From the NCBI GenBank assembly GCA_001898335.1, contig MKTS01000001.1:712813-776812 (forward strand): DNA of 64,000 nt, read 5' to 3'. The DNA is from Mucilaginibacter sp. 44-25. GTDB taxonomy: Bacteria > Bacteroidota > Bacteroidia > Sphingobacteriales > Sphingobacteriaceae. This document shows positions 8,156-18,144 of this stretch, piece by piece (position 1 is the first letter of the stretch; every line of letters starts with the position of its first letter). The notes below the pieces were generated by a model. The model was not told the origin of the DNA and made no database searches. It saw only the letters and a list, made by a program, of their open reading frames with translations. The position numbers and the translations under genes are program-made.

Positions 8156-8935
8156 ATGTCAAAAATTTCATCAAATATTAAATTTCTTAGGAAAAAGAAA
8201 GGGTTAACACAACAGCAATTTGCCGATCAGGTCGGCATAAAACGCTCATTAGTAGGTGCATACGAGGAAGAACGCGCTGAACCCAAATATGAATTACTAA
8301 AACAGTTAGCAATATTTTTTGACGTATCAATTGATGATTTTATCAACGAAACCATTGATGAAAAATGGGCGCCCAAACCTAAAGGAAACCCGGCAAACCT
8401 AAGAGTATTAAGTATTTCTGTTGATAAAGACGATAATGAAAACATTGAGCTGGTACCCATGAAAGCAAGCGCGGGCTACCTAAATGGTTATGCCGACCCT
8501 GAATTTGTTGCGCAGCTTCCTAAGTTTTACCTGCCCATGTTTAAACAGGGCACTTACAGGGCATTTGAAATAAAAGGCGATTCTATGCTCCCCCTTCATT
8601 CTGGTAGTATTATTATTGGTGAGTACCAGGAAAACTGGGCAGATGTAAAAGTTGGTGAAACCTATGTTTTTATCACTAAAAGCGATGGCGTAGTGTACAA
8701 ACGCGCGGGCAACAAATACAAGGAAGGCAGAAAAATTAAGTTAATATCAGACAATCCGGTTTACGAACCTTATGAAATTGATGCTGAGGACCTGCTTGAG
8801 GTATGGAAAGCAAAAGCTTACATTTCAACACATTTACCGCAACCAACACCCGAGCCAACCATGGAGAGCTTAACCTCCATGATGGCACAAATGCAGCGTT
8901 CAATTGCTAATCTTAATAAAAAAGATGTCAACTAA
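8156..8935 (+). CDS. LexA/CI-like repressor: HTH (XRE) plus S24 peptidase domain
   Basis: A 259-residue transcriptional regulator. Residues 6-62 form a Cro/CI-type HTH (GLTQQQFADQVGIKRSLVGA). The C-terminal half is an S24 self-cleavage fold with candidate nucleophile S143 (GDSM) and general base K182 (VVYKRA). An Ala-Gly pair at 106-107 lies 36 residues before the Ser, close to the LexA spacing, so damage-induced self-cleavage is plausible. The tail after about residue 225 is Pro/Met-rich. No prophage genes adjoin it, so it is more likely a host regulator; its own promoter carries a matching palindromic array. Confidence 0.9.
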   Translation: MSKISSNIKFLRKKKGLTQQQFADQVGIKRSLVGAYEEERAEPKYELLKQLAIFFDVSIDDFINETIDEKWAPKPKGNPANLRVLSISVDKDDNENIELVPMKASAGYLNGYADPEFVAQLPKFYLPMFKQGTYRAFEIKGDSMLPLHSGSIIIGEYQENWADVKVGETYVFITKSDGVVYKRAGNKYKEGRKIKLISDNPVYEPYEIDAEDLLEVWKAKAYISTHLPQPTPEPTMESLTSMMAQMQRSIANLNKKDVN

Positions 8936-8961
8936 CCTGGCAACAAATAAGTTACATAGTA

Positions 8962-8990
8962 TTGGTTTAAACTAATGGTAGGTATATTTA
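8962..8990 (+). promoter_or_regulatory. Predicted promoter of the 9031 gene
   Basis: TTG (8962-8964) and TATATTTA (8983-8990, 7 of 8 to TAnnTTTG) are spaced by 18 bases; the start codon is 40 bases downstream of the -7 box. Confidence 0.4.
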
Positions 8991-9030
8991 TCTTATATAT
9001 CATTAAAAACTAAAAAATCAATTAGAAGAA

Positions 9031-9375
9031 ATGAAAAAGATGATGATGATCTGCCTGTTTGTGTTAGGGATAACCGCTGTAGGCCATGCGCAAAACCGCA
9101 TGAGGATGAGTCCTGAAGAACGTGTTAAGCAAATGAAAGAGCAACTGAAGCTGACCGACGATCAGACAGCAAAAATCACGGCTATTTACCAAGCCCAGGC
9201 TAAATCTTTTGATAGCCTGCGCAATGCCGGTGGCGATTTCAGAAGCCAGATGCGCCCCATGATGCAAGCTACTAATGATAAGGTAAAAGCGATATTAACA
9301 CCTGAGCAGGTTGAAGCATGGCAGAAATGGATGCAGGAAATGCGTGCGCAACGCCAGGGTGGCGGTGGCAGATAA
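9031..9375 (+). CDS. Secreted Spy/CpxP-like small helical protein
   Basis: A 114-residue exported protein with a signal peptide ending at GHAQ. The mature part is helical and rich in Met, Gln and Arg, and carries two LTxxQ-type motifs (LKLTDDQTAKI and ILTPEQVEAW), the signature of the periplasmic Spy/CpxP chaperone and metal-stress family. It ends in a GGGGR tail. It has its own predicted promoter and a terminator 34 bases downstream, so it is probably monocistronic. A chaperone role is inferred from the family. Confidence 0.82.
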   Translation: MKKMMMICLFVLGITAVGHAQNRMRMSPEERVKQMKEQLKLTDDQTAKITAIYQAQAKSFDSLRNAGGDFRSQMRPMMQATNDKVKAILTPEQVEAWQKWMQEMRAQRQGGGGR

Positions 9376-9409
9376 TGCTAAAACCATCAAATTAAAATAA
9401 ATTAAATTA

Positions 9410-9433
9410 AGCGGCCTTGGTGCCGCTTTTTTA
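9410..9433 (+). terminator. Intrinsic terminator
   Basis: AGCGGC / GCCGCT stem with a six-base loop, followed by a T-run. It separates the Spy-like gene from bioF. Confidence 0.8.
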
Positions 9434-9456
9434 TTTTAGCCCCAAATTTAAATCAT

Positions 9457-10569
9457 TTGTCAAAAGCGCTAACATATATACAATCAAAACTGGAGCAACG
9501 CGCCGCCGTGGGGTCTTTGCGTGCGCTTAAACCTGAAAATGATTTAATAGACTTTTGCTCTAACGACTACCTGGGGTTCGCGCGGTCTACAGAGCTGAAG
9601 GAGCTTATTAAAAAAGAAACAGCTACCCAACATTCGCTAAATGGCTCAACAGGCTCGCGTTTAATATCAGGTAATCTAAAATACACTGAAGCGCTTGAAC
9701 GTCACATTGCAGTTTTTCACAATGCCGGGGCCTCATTACTTTTCAATTCCGGTTATGACGCTAATGTGGGGCTGTTCTCTTCGCTTCCCCAAAAAGGTGA
9801 TACCATTATTCATGATGAGTTGATACACGCTTCAATAATTGATGGGGCACGTTTAAGTTTGGCTAACCGCTACAGCTTTAAACATAATGATCTTGAAAGC
9901 CTCGAAGCAAAACTAAAAGCAGCGAAAGGAAATTGCTATGTAGTTGTGGAAAGCGTTTACTCCATGGATGGCGATGAGCCACCGTTACAGCAAATTGTTA
10001 AATTAACAACAAAATACGACGCCAACTTAATAGTTGATGAAGCACATGCAATTGGCCTCTACCCTGCCGGTTTAGTGAGCTACATAGGTTTGCAGGATAA
10101 AGTTTTTGCACGTATAGTTACATTTGGTAAAGCGCTGGGCGTGCATGGAGCCGTTGTGTTAGGTAGTGATCTGCTGCGTAACTACCTGATCAATTTTGCA
10201 CGCTCATTCATTTACACAACCGCAGCTTCGTTCCATCAGGTGGCAACTATTAAAATGGCTTATGAATTATTAAACCGTTCAGAAGCAACAGTACAACTTT
10301 TGAAAGCCAACATAGCTTTGTTTAAAAAGCATATTTATGCACCTACGCTTATAGAAAGTAATAGTGCCATACAATGCATAATTTTAGGTGATAACAATAA
10401 GGCAAAAGCGGTGGCGACACATTTACAAAACGCAGGTTTTGATGTACGGGCAATCATGAGCCCTACCGTGGCCATTGGCGCAGAGCGAATACGCATTTGT
10501 CTGCATGCGTTTAATAATCCTGATGAGATTATCAAGCTTACATCGGCTATAAATACTTTAATAATATGA
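9457..10569 (+). CDS. bioF: 8-amino-7-oxononanoate synthase
   Basis: PLP-dependent condensation of pimeloyl-thioester with alanine, the first committed step of biotin ring assembly. The 370-residue product shows the alpha-oxoamine synthase features: NGSTGSRLISGN, DELIHASIIDG, VDEAHAIG and the PLP lysine in TFGKALGVHGA. It starts with TTG (9457) because no ATG precedes the conserved N terminus; the start is 24 bases past the upstream terminator. It overlaps bioD by 4 bases. The family includes other acyl-CoA synthases, but the bioD neighbour supports BioF. Confidence 0.93.
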   Translation: MSKALTYIQSKLEQRAAVGSLRALKPENDLIDFCSNDYLGFARSTELKELIKKETATQHSLNGSTGSRLISGNLKYTEALERHIAVFHNAGASLLFNSGYDANVGLFSSLPQKGDTIIHDELIHASIIDGARLSLANRYSFKHNDLESLEAKLKAAKGNCYVVVESVYSMDGDEPPLQQIVKLTTKYDANLIVDEAHAIGLYPAGLVSYIGLQDKVFARIVTFGKALGVHGAVVLGSDLLRNYLINFARSFIYTTAASFHQVATIKMAYELLNRSEATVQLLKANIALFKKHIYAPTLIESNSAIQCIILGDNNKAKAVATHLQNAGFDVRAIMSPTVAIGAERIRICLHAFNNPDEIIKLTSAINTLII

Positions 10570-11177
10570 GCAATAGTATATTTGTTACCGGTATTGGCAC
10601 CGGCATAGGTAAGACATTAATCTCTGCTATTTTAGTGGAGAAATTAAAAGCCGATTACTGGAAACCTATACAATCCGGTGATCTTCATGATTCTGACACC
10701 CTAAAAGTGCAAAGCCTGGTGAGTAATGATAAAACCGTTTTTCATCAGGAGGCTTATCGTTTAACACAACCTTATTCGCCACATAAATCGGCGGACTTGG
10801 ATGGAATTGTTATAGATGAAAAAAACATCATAGCACCCCAAACTGAAAACACTTTACTGATAGAAGGTGCGGGTGGTTTAATGGTGCCGCTAAACGATCA
10901 TGCTCTGATTATTGACTTGATCAAGCAGCTGGAAGCAGAAGTGGTCTTAGTTTCTCAAAATTATCTGGGCAGTATCAATCACACTTTACTATCTGTTGAA
11001 GCTTTAATGAACAGAAATATTGGGATAAGAGGCATTATTTTTAATGGTGAAGAAAACGCATCTACAGAAGATTACATCATTAACTACACCGGCCTACCAC
11101 ATCTCGGGCGGATACCTGCTTTAGAAGCCATTAACAAACAAACAATTATTGAAGCTGGTTCCTATATTTCGTTATAA
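10566..11177 (+). CDS. bioD: ATP-dependent dethiobiotin synthetase
   Basis: Closes the ureido ring of dethiobiotin from diaminopelargonate, CO2 and ATP. The 203-residue protein has the P-loop GTGIGKT at residues 10-16, the WKPIQSGD substrate segment and the LIEGAGGLMVPL motif of the family. Its ATG lies in an ATGA overlap with the bioF stop, so translation is coupled. bioA and bioB are not in this window. Confidence 0.95.
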   Translation: MSNSIFVTGIGTGIGKTLISAILVEKLKADYWKPIQSGDLHDSDTLKVQSLVSNDKTVFHQEAYRLTQPYSPHKSADLDGIVIDEKNIIAPQTENTLLIEGAGGLMVPLNDHALIIDLIKQLEAEVVLVSQNYLGSINHTLLSVEALMNRNIGIRGIIFNGEENASTEDYIINYTGLPHLGRIPALEAINKQTIIEAGSYISL

Positions 11178-11208
11178 ATTCAGGATGTTTGTGTAAACCA
11201 CTTTAAGT

Positions 11209-12096
11209 ATGAAAAATATTACAGTTATCGGTTCGGGTACTATGGGTAACGGAATTGCGCATACGTTCGCGCAAAATGGTTTTAACGTATCGCTTGTTGA
11301 TATTAATGAGGCGGCTTTGCAAAAAGCCCTGCAGACCATTGCCGGTAATCTTGATCGCCAGATAAAAAAGGGCACTATAGACGAGGCGGCTAAAACCGCT
11401 ACCCTTGCTAATATCAAAACCTACACGGATGTAGCTCAAGGTGCTGCCTATGCAGATTTGGTTGTTGAGGCGGCGACTGAAAATCGCGATATAAAGTTGA
11501 AACTATTTAAGCAGCTAAGCGAAGTTTGCAACCCTGAAACCATTCTGGCATCAAACACCTCATCCATTTCGATAACTGAAATAGCCGCGGCTACCAGTAA
11601 TCCCGCCAATGTAATTGGTATGCACTTTATGAACCCGGTACCTGTGATGAAACTGGTTGAAGTGATACGTGGCTACGCGACAACAGATGAGGTAACCGAA
11701 AAAATAATGGATCTTTCAAGGCAGTTGGGCAAACACCCGGTTGAGGTAAATGATTACCCGGGCTTTGTAGCTAACCGTATTTTGATGCCAATGATAAACG
11801 AAGCTATCTACACCTTATTTGAAGGAGTGGCAGGTGTAAATGAGATAGATACTGTAATGAAGCTTGGCATGGCCCACCCGATGGGCCCACTCCAATTGGC
11901 CGACTTTATTGGCCTGGATGTATGCCTTGCCATATTAAAAGTGCTGCACAATGGCTTTGGCAATCCTAAATATGCCTCTTGTCCCCTTTTGGTAAATATG
12001 GTTACCGCCGGCCATCTCGGTGTTAAAAGCGGAAGCGGCTTTTATAAATATACTGCAGGTAGTAAAGAGTTGGTGGTAGCCGATAAATTTCTATAA
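11209..12096 (+). CDS. 3-hydroxyacyl-CoA (3-hydroxybutyryl-CoA) dehydrogenase
   Basis: NAD-dependent oxidation of 3-hydroxyacyl-CoA or the reverse, in fatty acid or butanoyl-CoA metabolism. It has an N-terminal Rossmann fold (GSGTMGNGIAH), the SNTSSISITEIA segment, the catalytic His in GMHFMNPVPVMKLVEVI, and the C-terminal dimerisation domain (DYPGFVANRILMPMINEA, HPMGPLQLADFIGLD). The length of 295 residues is normal. It starts 31 bases after bioD and may be transcribed with it. Convergent with mutS, 22 bases apart, with no terminator visible between them. Confidence 0.94.
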   Translation: MKNITVIGSGTMGNGIAHTFAQNGFNVSLVDINEAALQKALQTIAGNLDRQIKKGTIDEAAKTATLANIKTYTDVAQGAAYADLVVEAATENRDIKLKLFKQLSEVCNPETILASNTSSISITEIAAATSNPANVIGMHFMNPVPVMKLVEVIRGYATTDEVTEKIMDLSRQLGKHPVEVNDYPGFVANRILMPMINEAIYTLFEGVAGVNEIDTVMKLGMAHPMGPLQLADFIGLDVCLAILKVLHNGFGNPKYASCPLLVNMVTAGHLGVKSGSGFYKYTAGSKELVVADKFL

Positions 12097-12118
12097 AATT
12101 TACCAGCTATTTTCAATA

Positions 12119-14728
12119 TCAGCTTTTTATCAGCCGCTGTATCTCGTCCAGTTTCATCAGCGCCTCAACCGGCGTTAAGGTATTTACATCCAGGTTGTTC
12201 AGCGTGTCGCGAATCTTTACCAATACGGGGTCGTCTATCGAAAACATCTGCATTTGCACAGCCTGTTTCTGTACTTTACGTATGCTTTCTTTAATGTGCT
12301 CGCCGCCGGTGCGCTCGTTTTCCAGTTTTTTTAGTATCTCATTGGCCCGGCTCAACACTTTTGGCGGCATACCGGCCAATTTGGCTACGTGAATACCAAA
12401 ACTATGTTCGCTGCCACCAGGTACCAACTTACGCAGGAAGATGATCTGCTGGCCAACTTCCTTAACCGAAACGTTGTAGTTTTTGATACGGTTGAAACTG
12501 TTGCTCAATTCATTCAATTCGTGGTAGTGCGTAGCAAAAAGTGTTTTTGCTTTAGCAGCCGGGTGGTTATGCAAAAACTCGGCAATGGCCCAGGCGATAG
12601 AAATACCGTCATAAGTGGATGTACCGCGACCAATCTCATCCAGCAAGATCAAACTCCTATCGCTTAAATTGTTGAGGATACTGGCCGTTTCGTTCATCTC
12701 CACCATAAAGGTTGATTCGCCGGATGACAAGTTATCTGACGCTCCGACACGGGTGAATATTTTATCAACCAAACCAACCGAAGCTGCCTTGGCCGGCACG
12801 AAACACCCCATCTGAGCCATCAGCACGATAAGTCCCGTTTGCCTTAGCAATGCCGACTTACCCGCCATATTAGGGCCCGTGATGATGATGATCTGCTGCG
12901 ACTCTGAATCCAGAAACACATCATTTGTGATATATTCTTCGCCTAATGGCAGGTTCTTTTCTATCACCGGATGGCGGCCCCCTTTTATATCCAGCACACG
13001 GCTGTCGTTCACGTTTGGTTTAACGTAGTAATTCTTGATAGATATGGTGGCGAAGTTCAGCAATACATCTAAACGGGCAATAAGTGCCGCATTTAGTTGT
13101 ATAGGCTTGATATATTCGGCGAGGGTATAAAGCAGATCATTATACAGCTTGGTTTCCAATGCCAGTATCTTTTCCTCTGCACCTAATATTTGCTCTTCGT
13201 ATTCCTTCAGTTCAGGCGTGATGTAACGCTCCGCATTTACAAGGGTTTGCTTACGTATCCAATCAGCAGGCACTTTATCCCGGTGACTGTGAGTAACCTC
13301 GAGGTAATAGCCAAACACATTGTTAAATGATACCTTTAAGGATGGAATGCCGGTCAGATCTGCTTCGCGTTTTTGTATCTCGAGTAAATATCCCTTGCCT
13401 CCGAAAGCGATCTTACGCAGGCGGTCGAGTTCTTCACTAATACCATCGTTCATGATCATGCCCTTGGCCATTATAATCGGCGGCTCGGGATGCAGTTCGC
13501 GGGCTATTTTCTCACAAATTGACGTGCAGGGGTTTAGCTGATCGCCGATGGCTTTAAGCGGTTCGCTCAGCGATGATTCTGCCAGCTTTTTGATATTCTC
13601 AATAGCCAGTAAAGCTTTTTTTAACTGACATACCTCACGCGGATTAGCCTTTTGCAAACCTATCTTAGAAATCAATCGCTCCAGGTCACCTATCTGGCGA
13701 ATATGGTTTTGCAGGTCTTCCCGTAGTTCTTCTTCCGCAATCAGGTATTCCACTACGCCTAACCTATCCTGTATCGGCTTTATCTCTTTAAGCGGCATCA
13801 CAATCCAACGTCGCAACATACGCGCACCCATAGGCGAGCAGGTATGGTCCAACACATCAACCAACGTGGTTGCATTCTCGTTGGCAGAGCCTACCAACTC
13901 CAGGTTGCGGATGCTGAACCTGTCCAGCCACAAATAGCGGTCTTCCTCTATCCTGCTGATAGCCGATATATGCTGTAGATTGCGGTGCTCTGTTTCGTTC
14001 AGGTAATGCAGCGCCACTCCTGCAGCTACAATACATAAACCCAGCTTATCAATACCAAAACCCTTAAGCGACTTTACGCCGAAATGCTTAAGTAAAGTTT
14101 CGTTGGCGTAATCGCCGCTGTAGGGCCACTCGTCCAGCATATAGGTGTAAAAGCGGTCGCCGAAGTGATCGGAGAAGTCGCCTTTGCGGCTTTTAGGGAA
14201 TATCACCTCGCTTGGCGAATAACTTTGCAAAAGCTTATCAATATAATTGCTGTTACCCTGTGCGGTTAAAAACTCACCGGTCGATATATCGATCAGGGCA
14301 ATGCCAATGCTGTTTTTCTCGAAATATAAAGAAGCCAGGTAATTGTTACTCTTTTGCTGTAGGATGTTATCGCTAACTGCAACACCTGGAGTAACCAGTT
14401 CGGTAACTCCGCGCTTTACAATCCCCTTAACAGATTTTGGATCTTCCAACTGGTCGCAAATGGCTACACGTTGACCAGCCCGTACCAATTTGGGCAGGTA
14501 AGTTTCCAATGAATGATGCGGAAAACCGGCCAATTCGATATGTGAAGCAGCACCATTGGCCCGGCGGGTAAGCGTAATACCCAAAATACCTGAAGCCTTA
14601 ATGGCATCGGCACCAAAGGTCTCATAAAAATCACCCACACGAAAAAGCAATAATGCACCGGGATATTTCGCCTTTATGGCGTTGTACTGCTGCATTAACG
14701 GCGTTTCTTTACTATCGCTCTTAGCCAA
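12119..14728 (-). CDS. mutS: DNA mismatch repair ATPase MutS
   Basis: Recognises mismatches and starts repair. The 869-residue protein has the complete MutS1 layout: mismatch-binding domain with the wedge motif GDFYETFG near residue 35, connector, lever/clamp and C-terminal ATPase. The Walker A motif is GPNMAGKSALLRQTG (about residue 620), Walker B is LILLDEIGRGTSTYDG, followed by FATHYHEL. It starts with ATG and stands alone on its strand. Confidence 0.98.
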   Translation of the reverse strand: MAKSDSKETPLMQQYNAIKAKYPGALLLFRVGDFYETFGADAIKASGILGITLTRRANGAASHIELAGFPHHSLETYLPKLVRAGQRVAICDQLEDPKSVKGIVKRGVTELVTPGVAVSDNILQQKSNNYLASLYFEKNSIGIALIDISTGEFLTAQGNSNYIDKLLQSYSPSEVIFPKSRKGDFSDHFGDRFYTYMLDEWPYSGDYANETLLKHFGVKSLKGFGIDKLGLCIVAAGVALHYLNETEHRNLQHISAISRIEEDRYLWLDRFSIRNLELVGSANENATTLVDVLDHTCSPMGARMLRRWIVMPLKEIKPIQDRLGVVEYLIAEEELREDLQNHIRQIGDLERLISKIGLQKANPREVCQLKKALLAIENIKKLAESSLSEPLKAIGDQLNPCTSICEKIARELHPEPPIIMAKGMIMNDGISEELDRLRKIAFGGKGYLLEIQKREADLTGIPSLKVSFNNVFGYYLEVTHSHRDKVPADWIRKQTLVNAERYITPELKEYEEQILGAEEKILALETKLYNDLLYTLAEYIKPIQLNAALIARLDVLLNFATISIKNYYVKPNVNDSRVLDIKGGRHPVIEKNLPLGEEYITNDVFLDSESQQIIIITGPNMAGKSALLRQTGLIVLMAQMGCFVPAKAASVGLVDKIFTRVGASDNLSSGESTFMVEMNETASILNNLSDRSLILLDEIGRGTSTYDGISIAWAIAEFLHNHPAAKAKTLFATHYHELNELSNSFNRIKNYNVSVKEVGQQIIFLRKLVPGGSEHSFGIHVAKLAGMPPKVLSRANEILKKLENERTGGEHIKESIRKVQKQAVQMQMFSIDDPVLVKIRDTLNNLDVNTLTPVEALMKLDEIQRLIKS

Positions 14729-14825
14729 TTTGTCCTCGTTTTTATTAATCTGCTAATTTAATTGATTGCTTGCGGATATGGTTAATTGTGGAAAATTAGA
14801 AAGCGTGTGGAATATGGGTAATTAT

Positions 14826-15509
14826 TTAATTCATCTCAGTACGAATACTTTTAGATAAAGCCAACCGCTCTGACCATTTAATAATTAATGGTAACTCTGC
14901 CTTAGCAAACTCAATATGGATTACCTTGCGCGGCTTATTGTTAGTGGTTCGGATTGAAGCATGCATTAGCAATGGACGCATAATCATAATACCACCTGCC
15001 TTTACATTACAGGTATATGGCTTCTCAGTTTTCCAATCAATGGTTTCCGGGCGATAGATTTCTTTTACATGCGAACCCGGTAATACTTTTAAGGCGCCGT
15101 TGCCTTCGTCTGCATCATCTAAGTGAATGCGAAGGGTAAAGTTTTCTTTCAAAATATCGAGCGGCGATTGTACAGCAAACTGATTCTGTTTTACTGTCCA
15201 TGGGCCGTAGCCATCAAGCTCAACCTTTTTATCTACTGATACAGTAAGATCCTGGTGCCAGGGCACAAACCAATTAGACGTGGTTGGTTTGTCAAAGTAA
15301 ATAGATTTTACAACAAAGTATTCATCTCCAAATAAATCTCTAATTAAGCTTTTAAGACCTTGGTTAAACACAAAATTACTAAGCCCCGGTGCTTCTTTCA
15401 ACACCTGTCTTATAGCGAATAGATCATGTGTTTTGCGGAAGGTATCCTTGGTTTTATCACCTGTATTTATAGCATTTAATATCGCTGCTAGTTCTACCGA
15501 ATCATACAT
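14826..15509 (-). CDS. Phytanoyl-CoA dioxygenase (PhyH) family protein
   Basis: Fe(II)/2-oxoglutarate-dependent oxygenase fold of 227 residues. The iron site is visible as the HxD of WFVPWHQDLTV and the distal His in MRPLLMHASIRTT; the following Arg (KPRKVIHIEFA) fits the 2-oxoglutarate-binding arginine. The substrate is unknown: family members hydroxylate lipids, amino acids or ectoine. It lies downstream of ccmF but is cut off from it by a strong terminator, so it should have its own promoter. Confidence 0.9.
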   Translation of the reverse strand: MYDSVELAAILNAINTGDKTKDTFRKTHDLFAIRQVLKEAPGLSNFVFNQGLKSLIRDLFGDEYFVVKSIYFDKPTTSNWFVPWHQDLTVSVDKKVELDGYGPWTVKQNQFAVQSPLDILKENFTLRIHLDDADEGNGALKVLPGSHVKEIYRPETIDWKTEKPYTCNVKAGGIMIMRPLLMHASIRTTNNKPRKVIHIEFAKAELPLIIKWSERLALSKSIRTEMN

Positions 15510-15571
15510 ATCGCTTACAATAGCAAAGCCATTTGTATTAAAAGACTTTTACCAGGAGAAGTAACCATATC

Positions 15572-15611
15572 AAAAAACAAAGAGCACAAAGTTAATCCTT
15601 TGTGCTCTTTG
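15572..15611 (-). terminator. Strong terminator after ccmF
   Basis: A 14-base perfect stem (CAAAGAGCACAAAG with CTTTGTGCTCTTTG, six-base loop), followed on the minus strand by TTTTTT. It closes the ccmE-ccmF transcript. Confidence 0.85.
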
Positions 15612-15629
15612 CAAAATGTTGGTGTAATC

Positions 15630-18134
15630 TTACTTTTTGAATTTTGACTTTTGAATTTTGACTTGAGCAGCCGCAGGCTGAACCTTCAGGTCCTTGTTTC
15701 TTCTTAAAATCGACATAAAGAAGCCAATAACCATGATAATGGTGCCCGCCCACAGGAAGTTGATGTAAGGGAACTCAACAGCTTTCATTACAATGAATTT
15801 TCTTTTGCTTTCAGGCTGTTGATATACCATAATTTCAACCTTGCCTTTGTCTGGGATGATCTTTGAAAAACGTAGCTTCAAACCAACTTCTTCCAGCTTC
15901 TTGCCGAAGTCAAATATGTTACGGCCTTTTATGAGGTAAACCGGTTCTGTTTTGTAAGTTTTACCCTGGGTAATTACCTCAAGCTGTGCGCCAACAGCAA
16001 CATCTTTATCGCTTAGCGGAATGTCTTTCACCTTAACATCTTTGTTCAGACTTTTCAGTACGATTTTACCATCACGGTATGGGATGGTATCGCCAACGGC
16101 AACTTGATGAGCAACCGGGGCATCATAGTTTTTATCATCATCAGCCTCGGGGTGGTCGGTATGATTTTCTTCCTGCTTAGGTTCGGCACTTATCACGTTG
16201 GTCATGGTAATGTGCGTGTACAAGTCGCGGAACAGGTAATGCTTGGTATCCGGAGTTGAAGACATACCACCCTGTGATTGTATCACGTTTGGCCTAAGTC
16301 TGAATTTCTCCGTCACCTTACCATCTTTTACACGCTCATAATCTATGTTGAACAAATGCTGAGCACCTTCAATGGTATCACCTTTAAAGGTTACATTATA
16401 CTCGCCCATCTTGATGGGCTGATTAAGGTAAAGCAAAAGATTTTCCTTTGGATTCTCTTCTTTGTACGATTCGGCGATGTGTTCCTCTCCCTGCTCGTTT
16501 ATCGATACTACTTTTTTGGTACCTGCGGCTATCAGCGCGCCCACTAAGAGTAAACCAAAACCGATGTGCGAAACCGCAGAACCAGCAAGTTTGTATTTAC
16601 CTTTAAATACATCAGACAAAATTTTCCCATTAGCAAAAACGCTGTACAGCGACGCAAACATCACTAACCAGAAAACAAAGCTTAACTTATATAAACCCGT
16701 AGCGTAAATCACCAGGGCGGCAACCAGCGCGGCAAATATCAGGTAAACGCCAGAAGTGATAAAGAAGCGTGTAATATCAGTCTTTTTATATTTAAGGAAT
16801 TGCGTTACACCGGTTAGCAGCGCTATTACTACAGCGAAAGATCCCTGGAAAACGTTATATTGTTTAATAGCTTCTGTAGGTGGAGCCCATTTGGTACCAA
16901 ATATCAGGTTCCAAACCGGCAGCGAAGTTACTACCACTAATTGCAGGCATGACAGGCACAGGAAAACTGCTCCTACAAACATCCAGAACTCGCGGGAATA
17001 AGTATCCTCATCCTTTTTTGTAATGGGCATTTCTTTCCACCGGCTTACCAGTAAGTAAACCATGATGATAAAGAATATAGCCATACCGATAACCAACTGC
17101 CAGAACAAACCCAGGTCGGTAAACGCGTGTACAGATGTTTCGCCCAATACGCCGCTACGCGCCAGGAAAGACGAATACCATTCGATAACAAAAGCCAGTA
17201 AGGTTAAAAACGCAGCAGTAAAATACGAATGACCACTATTCTTGAATACGATAAGCACGTGTACTGCAGCCACCATGATCAACCATGGAAATATCGACGC
17301 ATTCTCTACAGGGTCCCAAGCCCAAAAGCCATCAAAATTTAATGACTCATAAGCCCAAAACGAACCCATAATGATACCTGTACCCAATATCATACAAGCA
17401 AATAACGCGTATGGTATAGCCGCCGGAACCCATTCCTTAAAGCGTTTTTGCCACAAGCCAGCAACAGCAAATGCAAACGGCACTACCAGTGATGCCACAC
17501 CCAGGAACAATACCGGCGGGTGGATGATCATCCAGTAATTTTGCAGCGAAGGATTCATGCCCTTGCCGTCTTTTATAAAATCCAGATAGTTTGGGCTTTT
17601 AAAGATAGGTGCTTCCGCCATGGCATCACGTAATAACAAAAATGGGGAGCTGCCAATATGCGCGCTGCCTATTTGCAGCCCTAATATCATAGTGCCTAAA
17701 ACCGCTTGCGATAGCGCCATAATAGCCATGGTAGGCTTTTCCCAGCTTTTTGCCCGCCATATCAGCACGTTACCTAAAACAGCACCCCAAAACATCCATA
17801 GCAAAAAGCCACCTTCCTGCCCATTCCAGAAACCAGAAATAAGGTAGTAGGTAGGTAAAGTTTTAGAGGTGTATGACCATGCGTAGTGATACTCGAAATA
17901 ATGGTTGTACAGGATGTAAAACAAACATACACCCATACCAATGATAGATACGGTGTTTAACCAGTAACCTATCCGGCCCATACGCAACCACGAATTATCG
18001 CTGTTTGCAGCAGTTTCAGTAGTGGCGAAATAGTAACAGATGAAAGAAAAAAGTGCAGAACCGAATGCAAGTACTATAAAAAACTGGCCTAAACTACCCG
18101 GAAAAAGGTGTTCGCCCTGATAAGCTATCTCCAT
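15630..18134 (-). CDS. ccmF: Cytochrome c haem lyase subunit CcmF (CcsA family)
   Basis: Membrane haem lyase component that attaches haem to apocytochrome c in system I. The 834-residue product has many membrane spans, the tryptophan-rich haem-handling motif (DGFWAWDPVENAS) and the conserved GFWNGQEGGFLLW segment. A large C-terminal periplasmic region (about 540-800) holds charged, His/Asp-rich linkers before a final TM. The basic C terminus repeats K and Q. It starts 10 bases after ccmE and is cotranscribed with it. Confidence 0.95.
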   Translation of the reverse strand: MEIAYQGEHLFPGSLGQFFIVLAFGSALFSFICYYFATTETAANSDNSWLRMGRIGYWLNTVSIIGMGVCLFYILYNHYFEYHYAWSYTSKTLPTYYLISGFWNGQEGGFLLWMFWGAVLGNVLIWRAKSWEKPTMAIMALSQAVLGTMILGLQIGSAHIGSSPFLLLRDAMAEAPIFKSPNYLDFIKDGKGMNPSLQNYWMIIHPPVLFLGVASLVVPFAFAVAGLWQKRFKEWVPAAIPYALFACMILGTGIIMGSFWAYESLNFDGFWAWDPVENASIFPWLIMVAAVHVLIVFKNSGHSYFTAAFLTLLAFVIEWYSSFLARSGVLGETSVHAFTDLGLFWQLVIGMAIFFIIMVYLLVSRWKEMPITKKDEDTYSREFWMFVGAVFLCLSCLQLVVVTSLPVWNLIFGTKWAPPTEAIKQYNVFQGSFAVVIALLTGVTQFLKYKKTDITRFFITSGVYLIFAALVAALVIYATGLYKLSFVFWLVMFASLYSVFANGKILSDVFKGKYKLAGSAVSHIGFGLLLVGALIAAGTKKVVSINEQGEEHIAESYKEENPKENLLLYLNQPIKMGEYNVTFKGDTIEGAQHLFNIDYERVKDGKVTEKFRLRPNVIQSQGGMSSTPDTKHYLFRDLYTHITMTNVISAEPKQEENHTDHPEADDDKNYDAPVAHQVAVGDTIPYRDGKIVLKSLNKDVKVKDIPLSDKDVAVGAQLEVITQGKTYKTEPVYLIKGRNIFDFGKKLEEVGLKLRFSKIIPDKGKVEIMVYQQPESKRKFIVMKAVEFPYINFLWAGTIIMVIGFFMSILRRNKDLKVQPAAAQVKIQKSKFKK

Positions 18135-18144
18135 TAAAAACTAT

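Noticed and set aside
8083..9375. Prophage remnant around the LexA-like regulator
   Set aside because: No integrase, structural, lysis or attachment features adjoin it.
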